Positions 28,610 through 37,362 of a stretch of 64,000 nucleotides of DNA are shown here, one piece after another. The stretch lies in the NCBI RefSeq assembly GCF_014201615.1, contig NZ_JACHEU010000001.1, positions 2,623,631 to 2,687,630 of the forward strand, written 5' to 3'. A program made the position numbers and the translations under genes. The notes below the pieces were generated by a model, which searched no databases, was not told where the DNA came from, and saw nothing but the letters and a program-made list of their open reading frames with translations. The number at the start of each line of letters is the position of its first letter. The first letter of the stretch is position 1. The stretch is from Aquamicrobium lusatiense. GTDB lineage: Bacteria > Pseudomonadota > Alphaproteobacteria > Rhizobiales > Rhizobiaceae.

Positions 28610-29878
28610 TCAGAAGGCCGAGGAAATCTTGAGTTCCTCGACACCGTCCCAGCCATAGATGTCGTCACGGAACTGGGCGACACCATCTCCGGTCGACCAG
28701 GCGGAAACATAAAGGAAGTGAACCGGCACAGGGTTGGTGACCGCAACCGGCACGCTTTCGCCGGTCTTGATCGTCGCCTCGAATTTCTGGCGGCTCCAGC
28801 CGGGCGTGTCGCGCAATATCCATGTCACCAGATCGCGCACGTTCTGGACGCGCACGCAACCCGACGAGTCGAAGCGCATCATCTGGCCGAAAAGGCTCTG
28901 CTGCGGCGTGTCGTGCATGTAAACGCCGTCCGGGCTCGGGAAATTGATCTTCACCGAAGCCATGGCGTTGTTTGTGCCCGGTTCCTGACGGAAACGATAA
29001 CGCGCCGCCTCATCGGTGGACCAGTCGACGGTCATCGGATCGACTTCGCTGCCATCAGGGGCAAACAGGCGGATTTTGCTGTCGCGCAGATAGTTCGGAT
29101 TCTTGCGCATCAGCGGAATGATGTCCTTGCGCACGATCGAGGTAGGCGCCGTCCAGTACGGATTGACGATGATCTCGTTGATCCTCGAATTCACGATCGG
29201 CGTCTGGCGGTCGATCTTGCCGACGATGGCGGTGTGACGCAGTGCGACACGATCGCCCTCCACGGCCTCGATCTGTGCAGCGGGAATGTTCACCAGCACA
29301 TAGCGATCACCAAGCGTGCCGACCTTTTCGCGCAGCCGGCCGAGATTTGTCTCAAGCTGGCCAAGGCGCGTCTGCGCCGAAACATTCATGGCCAGATAGC
29401 TGTATTTGCCGAGCACGCCGTCGGCCGGCAGGCCATGGCGCATCTGAAAACGCTTGACCGCTGCATCAACGTAAGAATCAAAAGACTGCGACAGGCCGGC
29501 ATTCTGCGGCAGGTCGCCGGATACCATGAGGCGCTTGCGCAGCGGCACCACGTCCGGATCGATGACGCCGATCCTGAGCTTCTTGGTGTCGGGTACCCGC
29601 TCCCAGCCGCCCTGCGCGACCAGATTGTGATACTGGCCGATGGCCTGTTCGGTATAGGAAATGGTCTGCTGGCTGAAGATCGGTCGCGTCGACTGAACCT
29701 TGGCACTGCCGCTGGCGCGGGCATCGAACGTATCGTTCCAGCCACCCCGCCCTGCTGCGCGCAGGATATCATTGACGGCATCCTGCGCCCGCGCGCCGCC
29801 GGCCATCATCGAGGCCGCGAGTGCGGTGGCTCCAGACAAAAACAAACGACGGTTCGTCTTCATGGGCGTTCCAGACAT
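28610..29878 (-). CDS. L,D-transpeptidase (YcbB-like)
   Basis: Periplasmic enzyme expected to make 3-3 peptidoglycan cross-links or link proteins to peptidoglycan. It has 422 residues from ATG 29878; a second ATG five codons on is possible. The N-terminus has a twin-arginine-like signal (NRRLFLSGATALAA, cleavage near ARA). A peptidoglycan-binding segment is near residues 140-165 (VKRFQMRHGLPADGVLGKYS). The YkuD catalytic part contains YMHDTP and DSSGCVRVQN, with nucleophile Cys341. The regulator ldtR lies 247 bp upstream in the same direction. Confidence 0.92.
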   Translation of the reverse strand: MSGTPMKTNRRLFLSGATALAASMMAGGARAQDAVNDILRAAGRGGWNDTFDARASGSAKVQSTRPIFSQQTISYTEQAIGQYHNLVAQGGWERVPDTKKLRIGVIDPDVVPLRKRLMVSGDLPQNAGLSQSFDSYVDAAVKRFQMRHGLPADGVLGKYSYLAMNVSAQTRLGQLETNLGRLREKVGTLGDRYVLVNIPAAQIEAVEGDRVALRHTAIVGKIDRQTPIVNSRINEIIVNPYWTAPTSIVRKDIIPLMRKNPNYLRDSKIRLFAPDGSEVDPMTVDWSTDEAARYRFRQEPGTNNAMASVKINFPSPDGVYMHDTPQQSLFGQMMRFDSSGCVRVQNVRDLVTWILRDTPGWSRQKFEATIKTGESVPVAVTNPVPVHFLYVSAWSTGDGVAQFRDDIYGWDGVEELKISSAF

Positions 29879-30059
29879 TCTTCCAGCAAGTGTTCAGGCA
29901 ATGCAGGCGGGCACTCTAGAGTTCCCATCTTAACAATTCGCCAACCATGTCACCGGATCGGCACCGAACAAACCTGCGCCTGATCGTCCTAATCTCGCTC
30001 CCATCCGAATATGGCAGCAACGTGGCCGTGGCCTGCCTTTGACCTGCGCCACGCACGAC

Positions 30060-30099
30060 AAGGGCCGGACATGTGCCATTCCGGCATCGCCCGGCCCTT
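30060..30099. terminator. Stem-loop between ldtR and the L,D-transpeptidase gene
   Basis: AAGGGCCGG (30060-30068) pairs with CCGGCCCTT (30090-30098), with a 21-nt inner segment that can also fold. It follows the ldtR stop on the minus strand, so it may terminate or attenuate reading into the transpeptidase gene. T-runs are short. Confidence 0.5.
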
Positions 30100-30125
30100 T
30101 ATTCAGCCCATTTGTGGGCCGGCGA

Positions 30126-30641
30126 TCACATGCGATAGGCGATGGTGTCGTTCCAGAAACGATCGAGACGCTGCAGGGCGCGGTTCATCTGCTTGAACTC
30201 GTCGGGGTTGATGCCGCCGACCTGCTCGATGGAGCCGATGTGCCGTTCATAGAGGCGCGCCACCACTTCCGCCACATCCATGCCCTTGTCCGTCAGGCTG
30301 ATGCGCACCGAACGGCGGTCCAGCTTGGAGCGCTGGTGGTTGATGAAGCCGAGATCGACCAGCTTCTTCACATTGTAGGAAACGTTGGAGCCGAGATAGT
30401 AGCCCCGCGAGCGGAGTTCGCCGGCGGTCAGTTCGGAGTTGCCGATATTGAACAGAAGCAGCGCCTGAATGGCATTGATGTCGGAACGCCCGTTGCGCTC
30501 GAATTCGTCCTTGATCACATCAAGAAGACGACGATGCAACCGTTCAACAAGCTGGAGCGACTCCATGTAAAGCGAGCGGATCGGCTCATGGGTCTCATTC
30601 GATACACTAGCGGGCTTCGCCGCCGAACGCGGGTTGTTCAT
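30126..30641 (-). CDS. ldtR: MarR family regulator LdtR
   Basis: A 171-residue winged-helix regulator. The DNA-binding core reads LTAGELRSRGYYLGSNVSYNVKKLVDLGFI and the wing HQRSKLDRRSVRISLT. It closely resembles LdtR of Liberibacter and Sinorhizobium, which controls an L,D-transpeptidase gene; the neighbouring transpeptidase gene supports that assignment. Its own upstream gap (30642-30861) is AT-rich and contains CGAAT and ATTCG half-sites near 30704-30724, a possible operator. Confidence 0.88.
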   Translation of the reverse strand: MNNPRSAAKPASVSNETHEPIRSLYMESLQLVERLHRRLLDVIKDEFERNGRSDINAIQALLLFNIGNSELTAGELRSRGYYLGSNVSYNVKKLVDLGFINHQRSKLDRRSVRISLTDKGMDVAEVVARLYERHIGSIEQVGGINPDEFKQMNRALQRLDRFWNDTIAYRM

Positions 30642-30861
30642 TGTCTTTGCCTCTTGTTTGTCGCCTGGTGATTTTTTGTTTTTCTCACCTTGATTGGGAC
30701 ACTATCGAATACTCATAAAATTCGACTTAAACACCAAGGCTAACAAGAGCTTACCTTCGCAAGACGTCGAAGACGCTTAACGAATGGTCACGCGGGGGAG
30801 GACAATTAACCTAAAAAATGAGCTAACGGCTCAGACCATCCATGGAGCAGGCAAGCTGCGA

Positions 30862-31287
30862 TCAGGGAGCGACGGCTTTGCGCTTGCTGAGGTGGATGAA
30901 TACCCGGAACGCGCAATAGATGACGGCAACCGCGGCATGCACCGCGACGACCGTGGGGCGGTAGCCGAAATATTGCGGGAAGCCCGCATACATCGAAATC
31001 TCGCCGGCCGCGCACAGGAACCAGATCACCGGCCCCCACGAAGCAAGCATCCACAGGCCTGCGGCGGCAAAGGGAAAAAGAACCGCAAGTGTCGATGCGG
31101 CGATCTGCCAGTGCACCGGCATCAGGTCGAAGCGAAAGAGGTCTCCCGGATAATAACCGATGAGCCTTATCCAGTAGAGCACGCCGAAGAACAGACACAG
31201 GCAGGCCACCAGACGCAGAAAGGCGGCGAAGGCGATTTCAGGCGCCCCCGGCTCCAGCGACGCACGGCGTTGCAGGGCATCGTTCAC
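30862..31287 (-). CDS. DUF6163 family membrane protein
   Basis: A 141-residue protein with four membrane segments (about 18-40, 60-80, 85-103 and 110-130). It resembles DUF6163 proteins restricted to Hyphomicrobiales; function unknown. The start is a GTG at 31287 overlapping the stop of the hydratase-family gene (GTGA), so the two are co-translated. Confidence 0.72.
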   Translation of the reverse strand: MNDALQRRASLEPGAPEIAFAAFLRLVACLCLFFGVLYWIRLIGYYPGDLFRFDLMPVHWQIAASTLAVLFPFAAAGLWMLASWGPVIWFLCAAGEISMYAGFPQYFGYRPTVVAVHAAVAVIYCAFRVFIHLSKRKAVAP

Positions 31288-32336
31288 AGATTGAGTTCCT
31301 GCGCACCCAGAGGCGCAAAATAGGCATCGACGTCAGCCTCGCTGACCTCGTCCAGCGAAGCCGGATCCCAGACCGGCGTCGATCCCTTGTCGATGAGCGC
31401 GGCCCGGATGCCTTCATAGAAATCCTTGCCTGTCAGCATGCGGTTGAGCACACGAAACTCCATGCGCATGCACTCGTCCATGGAGAGGGCAGCCCCCTCG
31501 CGGATCTGTCGCCATGTCACCCTGAGGCTGGTGGGGGAGCGCGACAGCATCGTCGACAGCGTCGCTGCGGCAAAGTCATCGCCCCGTTCGGCGTCCTTTT
31601 TCAGGCTCTCCAAAACCTCGTCCAGCGTGTCTCTGGAGAAATGACGCGCGATGGCATCGAATGTCGCGGCATCGGTCTGCGGCGCGGCAACGACGCTGAA
31701 CTTCCGCAGAACCTCATCCACGTCGCCTGAAGTCGTGAGGGCCTCGATCAGCGCCTGCTGGCTTTCGGCGTCGATTGCATGGGTTGCAAGGCCGACGGCC
31801 AATGCATCGCCCTGACGAACCCGGTTGCCGGTCAGCGCCATATACATGCCGAAGCTGCCGGGAAGTCGCGACAGAGCATGGCTGCCGCCGACGTCGGGAA
31901 AGAAGCCGATGCCCACTTCCGGCATCGCCACGATGGCATTGCCGGTCATCACCCGGTGCGAGCCGTGAACGGAGATGCCGACCCCGCCGCCCATGACGAT
32001 CCCGTCTATCAACGCGACATAGGGTTTCGGGAACCGCGCAAGCTGCGCGTTCATCCTGTATTCGTCAGCGAAGAAGCCGACGAGCACATTTCCTTCCTTG
32101 CCCGCCCGATACACATTCATGATGTCGCCGCCGGCGCAGAAGGCCCTGCCCTCGGCCTTGACGAGAACACAGTGGATCGCGTCGTCTTGCTCCCATGCCT
32201 CCAGCGCGGCGGCCAGCGCATGGACCATGTTCTCGGTCAGGGCATTGAGTGCCTTGGTGCGCGTCAGCGTGACCACGCCGGCCTTGCCGATGACCTCAAA
32301 ACGGATCTCTTCGCCGCCACCAAAATCCATCGCCAC
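31284..32336 (-). CDS. Enoyl-CoA hydratase/isomerase family; likely 3-hydroxyisobutyryl-CoA hydrolase
   Basis: A 350-residue crotonase-fold protein, longer than simple hydratases (about 260) and matching the HIBCH type of valine degradation. Seen: LTRTKALNALTENMVHALA, AFCAGGDIMNVY (oxyanion hole), GIVMGGGVGISVHGSHRV, MPEVGIGFFPDVGGSHALSR, and the C-terminal extension WRQIREGAALSMDECMRMEFR typical of HIBCH. The start may be the GTG at 32336 or the ATG two codons later. Divergent from hemB. Confidence 0.85.
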   Translation of the reverse strand: MAMDFGGGEEIRFEVIGKAGVVTLTRTKALNALTENMVHALAAALEAWEQDDAIHCVLVKAEGRAFCAGGDIMNVYRAGKEGNVLVGFFADEYRMNAQLARFPKPYVALIDGIVMGGGVGISVHGSHRVMTGNAIVAMPEVGIGFFPDVGGSHALSRLPGSFGMYMALTGNRVRQGDALAVGLATHAIDAESQQALIEALTTSGDVDEVLRKFSVVAAPQTDAATFDAIARHFSRDTLDEVLESLKKDAERGDDFAAATLSTMLSRSPTSLRVTWRQIREGAALSMDECMRMEFRVLNRMLTGKDFYEGIRAALIDKGSTPVWDPASLDEVSEADVDAYFAPLGAQELNL

Positions 32337-32568
32337 AGATTCCCTCGCTGTCCCTGTTGACCAAAGTGCTAAGGGCGGCAGGGAGGCACGTCAATGCCGG
32401 GAGATGCGCCAGTCCCCTTCCTTCAGCCAGCCCGAACAATGATGTCGCATTGGTCCGGAGCGTCAGCCATGTTAGAAAGCGTCCGGAATATGGCTTGTCA
32501 TGGGCCGGAACGAGTGCGCAAGAATGAGGACCGGAACCGGCGAGACGGCCGTTCCGGCGGAGTTGGAC

Positions 32569-33600
32569 ATGAACAGGTTTGCACCCACCAAAGCGGCAGG
32601 TACACGCACCGTTGATGAAGTGACCGGCTCCAGGCGCCTGCGGCGCATGCGCAAGGCCGCGTGGTCACGGCGGCTGGTTCAGGAAAACCACCTTACCGTC
32701 GACGATCTGATCTGGCCGATCTTTCTTGTCGATGGCGAGAATGTGCGTGAGCCGATCGCGGCCATGCCCGGTGTCTTCCGCATGTCCATCGATGTTGCCA
32801 TCCGTGAAGTGGAACGCGCGGCGAAGCTCGGCATCCCGGCAATCGCCACCTTCCCGAATGTCGACCTGTCGCTGCGCGACGTTACCGGATCGCTGATCCT
32901 CGACCCTGACAATCTCACCAACCGCGCCACCCGCGCCATCAAGGCTGCGGTGCCGGAAATCGGCATCATCACCGACGCCGCGCTCGATCCGTTCACCAGC
33001 CACGGGCACGATGGCGTTCTGCGCGACGGCATCATCGTCAATGACGAGACGGTCGAGCAGGTCGCTGCCGGCGCCGTGCTTCAGGCCGCCGCCGGCGCCG
33101 ACATCATCGCCCCTTCCGACATGATGGACGGGCGCATCGGCGTCATCCGCTCCGCGCTGGACGACAACGGCTTTCAGGACGTGGCGATCATGTCCTACGC
33201 GACCAAGTTCGATTCGGCCTTCTACGGCCCCTATCGGGACGCCATCGGAACCGCCGGCCTGCTGAAGGGCGACAAGAAGACCTATTATATCAATGCCGCG
33301 AATTCCGCCGAAGCGCTGCGCGAAACCGAGCAGGACATTCTGGAAGGCACCGATATGGTGATGGTCAAGCCCGGCCTGCCCTATCTGGACATCGTGCGTC
33401 TGCTGAAAGATGCCTTCGCCCTGCCCACCTTCGCCTATCAGGTCTCGGGCGAATATTCGATGATCCAGGCGGCAGCCGCCAATGGCTGGATCGACGGCGA
33501 ACGCGCGATGATGGAATCGCTTCTGGCCTTCAAGCGTGCCGGCGCTGACGGCATCCTCACCTACTTCGCACCGGCCGTGGCCGAGAAGCTGAAAGGGTGA
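32569..33600 (+). CDS. hemB: Delta-aminolevulinic acid dehydratase (porphobilinogen synthase)
   Basis: Condenses two aminolevulinates to porphobilinogen in heme synthesis. It has 343 residues from ATG 32569 with GGAG at 32559-32562. Schiff-base lysines are Lys213 (SYATKFDSAFYG) and Lys267 (MVMVKPGLPYLD). The metal loop reads ITDAALDPFTSHGHDG, with aspartate/alanine in place of the zinc cysteines, so this is the Mg-dependent type common in rhizobia. It overlaps the following MFS gene by GTGA. Confidence 0.96.
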   Translation: MNRFAPTKAAGTRTVDEVTGSRRLRRMRKAAWSRRLVQENHLTVDDLIWPIFLVDGENVREPIAAMPGVFRMSIDVAIREVERAAKLGIPAIATFPNVDLSLRDVTGSLILDPDNLTNRATRAIKAAVPEIGIITDAALDPFTSHGHDGVLRDGIIVNDETVEQVAAGAVLQAAAGADIIAPSDMMDGRIGVIRSALDDNGFQDVAIMSYATKFDSAFYGPYRDAIGTAGLLKGDKKTYYINAANSAEALRETEQDILEGTDMVMVKPGLPYLDIVRLLKDAFALPTFAYQVSGEYSMIQAAAANGWIDGERAMMESLLAFKRAGADGILTYFAPAVAEKLKG

Positions 33601-34853
33601 GCGGCCAGGGCCCCTCATCCGCGACAGCCACACAGCCATCCGACCAGCCGCAGGAAACAGGGTACGACCGCCACTGGCGACGTAATCTGGCAGTATGCTT
33701 TGCCGGCTCTTTCGCCACCATCGTGGCGATGACACTGCTTCTGCCGTTCCTGCCGCTCTATGTCGAACAGCTTGGCGCGCAGGGCCATGCCAGCATCGTG
33801 CAATGGTCGGGCATTGCCTACGGCATCACCTTTCTTTCCGCCGCGCTCGTGGCGCCGCTCTGGGGGCGTCTCGGCGACCGCTACGGCCGCAAGCTGATGT
33901 TGGTGCGCGCCAGCCTCGGCATGGCGATATGCATGTCTCTGATGGGGATGGTACAAAGCGTGGAGCAGCTCGTCCTGTTGCGCCTGCTGGTGGGGCTGGC
34001 CGGCGGCTACGCTTCGGGCTCGACCATTCTCGTGGCGATGCAGACGCCAAAAGCGCGCTCGGGCTGGGCGCTCGGCACGCTGTCGGCCGGCATCATGGCC
34101 GGCAATCTGGTCGGCCCGCTGATCGGCGGCCTGCTGCCGCCCCTGATCGGCATCCGTTCCACATTTCTGCTTTCAGGCGGCGCGATTTTCCTCGCCTTTC
34201 TGGCAACCTCCCTGCTGATCAGGGAGGAGCACAAGCCGGGAAAGGACCGGAGGAAGAAGTCCGGCAACGCGTGGGCTTCGATTCCCGACAAGCGCCCGGT
34301 CGTAGCCATGCTGGCAACCGGCATGCTCCTGATGTTCGCCAACATGTCGATCGAGCCGATCATCACCGTCTATGTCGCGCAACTCGTGGAAAATCAGGCG
34401 CATGTGACGCTGATGGCCGGAGTGGTCATGTCGGCCGCAGCACTCGGCAGCATCGTTTCCTCCGCCTGGCTCGGCAGGCTGGCCGATCGCATCGGTCACT
34501 GGAACGTGGTCATCGGCGCGCTCGGGGTCGCGGCCCTGCTCCTCATTCCGCAGGCTTTCGTCACCTCGGGCTGGCAACTGGTGGCGCTGCGCTTCCTGAT
34601 GGGACTGGCGCTCGGCGGGCTGCTGCCGTCGATCACCAGTGTCATCCGCCACAATGTGCCGGACGGTGTCGGCGGCAATGTGCTGGGCTATTCCATCTCC
34701 GCCCAATATGCCGGACAGGTCGCGGGGCCCCTTCTCGGCGGCTTCGTCGGCGGCCACATCGGCATGCGCGCCGTTTTTCTGGGAACGGCTGTGCTTCTGG
34801 GTGTCGGGGCCGTATGGAACTGGTTCGCGGCAAGAGACAAATTGGCGGATTGA
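33597..34853 (+). CDS. MFS transporter, MdtG-like drug exporter
   Basis: A 418-residue, twelve-helix transporter. Motif A is intact in the first half (GRLGDRYGRKLMLV), with a counterpart in the second half (GRLADRIGHWNVV). The overall arrangement and LRLLVGLAGGYASGSTILVA are typical of the MdtG/TetA-like DHA1 family. The substrate is unknown. The GTG start at 33597 overlaps the hemB stop; whether this has to do with tetrapyrrole export is only a thought. Confidence 0.87.
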   Translation: MSGQGPSSATATQPSDQPQETGYDRHWRRNLAVCFAGSFATIVAMTLLLPFLPLYVEQLGAQGHASIVQWSGIAYGITFLSAALVAPLWGRLGDRYGRKLMLVRASLGMAICMSLMGMVQSVEQLVLLRLLVGLAGGYASGSTILVAMQTPKARSGWALGTLSAGIMAGNLVGPLIGGLLPPLIGIRSTFLLSGGAIFLAFLATSLLIREEHKPGKDRRKKSGNAWASIPDKRPVVAMLATGMLLMFANMSIEPIITVYVAQLVENQAHVTLMAGVVMSAAALGSIVSSAWLGRLADRIGHWNVVIGALGVAALLLIPQAFVTSGWQLVALRFLMGLALGGLLPSITSVIRHNVPDGVGGNVLGYSISAQYAGQVAGPLLGGFVGGHIGMRAVFLGTAVLLGVGAVWNWFAARDKLAD

Positions 34854-34925
34854 TTTGTGCCGGGCTGCGTCCATAGCTGCGCACTATCGACGCCTGCAGA
34901 GATCGATTCGCTCCGGAGCACATTG

Positions 34926-35279
34926 ATGAACAATCGCATTCTCGTCTTCATTGCCGGCCTGTGCGGCACCGCAGGCGTCGTGCTTTCAGCCTCGGCCTCG
35001 CATGGCGGGGGCACTTTCACAGGCACGGCCGCATCCTTCCTTCTGATGCATGCGCCGGTGCTGCTGGCCATCGGCCTGCTCACTGCCAACCGCATCCTGT
35101 ATGCCGCCGGCCTCATCCTGATCGTCGGCCTCGTCCTGTTCTGCGGCGACCTTTTGATGCGCGATTTCGTCGGCAACCGCCTGTTTCCGTTTGCCGCACC
35201 CACGGGCGGAACGCTGCTCATTGCCGGCTGGCTGGCGATCGCGCTTGCAGCGCTTCGGCCCGCGAAAACGGGCGATTGA
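34926..35279 (+). CDS. DUF423 family membrane protein
   Basis: A 117-residue inner-membrane protein with four hydrophobic segments; the pattern ASHGGG near residue 24, then LLMHAPVLLAIGL and FCGDLLMRDFVG, matches DUF423. No known function. The ATG at 34926 is preferred to an upstream in-frame start at 34857. Confidence 0.8.
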   Translation: MNNRILVFIAGLCGTAGVVLSASASHGGGTFTGTAASFLLMHAPVLLAIGLLTANRILYAAGLILIVGLVLFCGDLLMRDFVGNRLFPFAAPTGGTLLIAGWLAIALAALRPAKTGD

Positions 35280-35356
35280 AGCGCGAATCTTGAAATTTCG
35301 CTGAAATTCACCATCTGAAGCCTGAAGGAACCGCAACCGAAAGGCTTCGAACCCGT

Positions 35357-35827
35357 ATGAACGCTCGTGTTCTCGATGGCGAGATCATCACCGGCAGGCT
35401 TGACGACATCAGGGCTTATGATGGCGTGCGTACCCGCCGTATCTTCGCTTTTCTGATCGACTATCTGATCGTCGGCCTGATTTCGATCCCCTTCGCCATT
35501 GTCATACTGCTGCTTGGAATCATCACATTCGGCCTCGGCTGGGCGCTGTTCGGATTTCTGGTGCCAGTGGTCGCTCTTACCTATGTCTGGTTCACGCTGG
35601 GCAGCGGGGATCAGGCCACAACCGGCATGAAGATGATGAACATCCGCCTCGAACGGCTCGACGGACGACCGGTGGATGGCATGTTCGCCATTGTGCATTC
35701 CATCATGTTCTGGGCCGGCAACGTGATCCTGACGCCGCTGGTGTTGCTGATCACCCTGTTCTCGGACCGCAAGCGGACCCTGCATGATCTGCTGCTCGGC
35801 ACTGCCGTGGTGCGCACCGACCGCTGA
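35357..35827 (+). CDS. RDD family membrane protein
   Basis: A 156-residue protein with the RDD-domain signature TRRIFAFLIDYLIVG at the first helix, two further membrane segments, GMKMMNIRLERLDG and the closing SDRKRTLHDLLLGTAVV. Some RDD proteins act in ion transport, but no specific role can be given. It precedes the fluoride riboswitch by about 40 bp. Confidence 0.88.
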   Translation: MNARVLDGEIITGRLDDIRAYDGVRTRRIFAFLIDYLIVGLISIPFAIVILLLGIITFGLGWALFGFLVPVVALTYVWFTLGSGDQATTGMKMMNIRLERLDGRPVDGMFAIVHSIMFWAGNVILTPLVLLITLFSDRKRTLHDLLLGTAVVRTDR

Positions 35828-35868
35828 CGGGCTTGCGCAAGCCGCTCGCGCGGCTTACGCTGCATGAG

Positions 35869-35979
35869 ATGGGGATGGAGCTCCCCGAAACCGCCGGAAA
35901 CGGCTGATGGCTCCTGTCGCGATGAAAACCGCGGCAGGGGTGCGTCCTGAAAAAGCCCCGCCGCATGGCGGGTTTTTTT
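35869..35979 (+). promoter_or_regulatory. Fluoride riboswitch (crcB motif) with terminator expression platform
   Basis: The aptamer (about 35869-35918) has the conserved blocks GGGGATGG at 35871-35878, CGAAACCGCC at 35886-35895 and GGCTGATGGCTCCTGTC at 35902-35918, in the order and spacing of crcB-motif RNAs. Downstream is an intrinsic terminator (CCCGCC-GCAT-GGCGGG, 35957-35972, then seven T). A competing antiterminator can form between GCGGCAGGGG (35931-35940) and CCCCGCCGC (35956-35964). It precedes crcB by 31 bp, so fluoride should prevent termination and turn the exporter on. Confidence 0.93.
35957..35979 (+). terminator. Riboswitch-controlled terminator before crcB
   Basis: Six-base-pair stem CCCGCC/GGCGGG with GCAT loop followed by TTTTTTT at 35973-35979. 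Its left arm is shared with the antiterminator pairing described for the riboswitch. Confidence 0.88.
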
Positions 35980-36010
35980 GTGCCCGCCCGATAAAGAGGA
36001 ATTGAAACCG

Positions 36011-36457
36011 ATGTCCTTTACCTCATGCCTCGCGGTCGCATTCGGCGGCGCTTTCGGCAGTCTCGCCCGCTATCTGGTTTCCGTCGTCGCGCAGCCGATC
36101 AGCGGCTCGCTGCCCTGGGGCACCATCATCATCAATATCGCCGGGTCATTCATCATCGGGTTGTTCGGCACCCTGACGCTGGCGCAGGGTCGATTCCCGG
36201 TGTCGGAAAATGTCCGCCTTCTGGTCATGGTCGGCATTTGCGGCGGCTTCACCACTTTTTCCTCATTCAGTCTCCAGACGCTGGATCTCATGAGAAGCGG
36301 CGCCATGGGCCGTGCCGCGGTGAACATCGTCGCCTCGGTTGTGCTCTGTGTCGGGGCGGTTGCGCTTGGTCACTTCACCGCCACCTACTTCAATGCGGAC
36401 CAACGCATCGTGCAACTCGACATAGAAGAAGAAAGCGGACCCACGCAAACGTCTTGA
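36011..36457 (+). CDS. crcB: Fluoride ion channel FluC/CrcB
   Basis: Inner-membrane fluoride channel working as a dual-topology dimer. It has 148 residues and four helices. Family signatures: [13 protein letters not shown] with Arg20, [13 protein letters not shown] with pore Asn42, and [13 protein letters not shown] containing the phenylalanines of the fluoride path and the central sodium site. The ATG at 36011 is taken over an in-frame start at 35978, which lies in the terminator. Preceded by a fluoride riboswitch. Confidence 0.96.
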   Translation: MSFTSCLAVAFGGAFGSLARYLVSVVAQPISGSLPWGTIIINIAGSFIIGLFGTLTLAQGRFPVSENVRLLVMVGICGGFTTFSSFSLQTLDLMRSGAMGRAAVNIVASVVLCVGAVALGHFTATYFNADQRIVQLDIEEESGPTQTS

Positions 36458-36507
36458 AATTTTCCAAGAACGGGCCAAGCTATCACTATTCTGGAGTTGG
36501 CTTGCAA

Positions 36508-37260
36508 ATGACGCAGCACCTGACCCAATCGCCGCAGTTCTTTCTGACTGCACCTTCGCCCTGCCCCTATCTGGAGGGGCAGTTCGAGCGCAAGGTCTTC
36601 ACCCACCTCGTCGGCAACAAGGCCAACGAGATGAACGACCTGCTCACGCAGGGCGGTTTCCGGCGCTCGCAGAACATCGCCTACCGGCCAGCCTGCGAAA
36701 CCTGCCGTGCCTGCGTATCTGTGCGCATACTCGCAAACGAGTTCGTTCCGGGCCGCAGCATGCGCCGCGTGCTGCAACACAACAGCGACTTGGTGGGGCA
36801 CATGCACGACGCGCAGCCTTCGACCGAGCAATATTCGCTTTTTCGCACCTATCTTGATTCGCGCCATCGCCTCGGCGGCATGTCAGACATGACCGTGCTC
36901 GATTACGCAATGATGGTGGAAGACACCCACGTCGACACCAAGATCATCGAGTATCGCCGGCGGGGGCCGGACAGTTTCATCACCGGCAAGGGCGAAGGCG
37001 AGCTGATCGCAGCTGCCCTGACCGACCGCATGGCCGACGGCCTCTCCATGGTCTACTCCTATTTCAATCCCGACATGGAAGATCGCTCGCTCGGCACCTT
37101 CATGATTCTCGATCACATCGAGCGCGCCCGCGCCATGGGCCTGCCCCATGTCTATCTTGGCTATTGGGTCAACGGCTCGCGCAAGATGGGCTATAAGATG
37201 CGCTATCAGCCGCAGGAGCATCTCGGCCCCAAGGGCTGGGAGCGCTACCAGCCCAAATAG
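36508..37260 (+). CDS. bpt: Aspartate/glutamate leucyltransferase (Bpt)
   Basis: Transfers leucine from Leu-tRNA to proteins with N-terminal Asp or Glu, feeding them to ClpS/ClpAP. It has 250 residues from ATG 36508. Cys19 and the cluster Cys63-Cys66-Cys69 ([14 protein letters not shown]) are typical of the ATE1-like N-terminal domain, and [18 protein letters not shown] ends the acyltransferase domain. A GGAG is at 36492-36495. Confidence 0.94.
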   Translation: MTQHLTQSPQFFLTAPSPCPYLEGQFERKVFTHLVGNKANEMNDLLTQGGFRRSQNIAYRPACETCRACVSVRILANEFVPGRSMRRVLQHNSDLVGHMHDAQPSTEQYSLFRTYLDSRHRLGGMSDMTVLDYAMMVEDTHVDTKIIEYRRRGPDSFITGKGEGELIAAALTDRMADGLSMVYSYFNPDMEDRSLGTFMILDHIERARAMGLPHVYLGYWVNGSRKMGYKMRYQPQEHLGPKGWERYQPK

Positions 37261-37362
37261 GACAGGCATTTCTCTGGCCTTCCGGATGCGCCGGAATGAG
37301 GGCGCAGAGCGCTTCGTCATATCGTTAAGGCATTTTTCCCGTCTTTTGCCGGAGTTTTTGCA

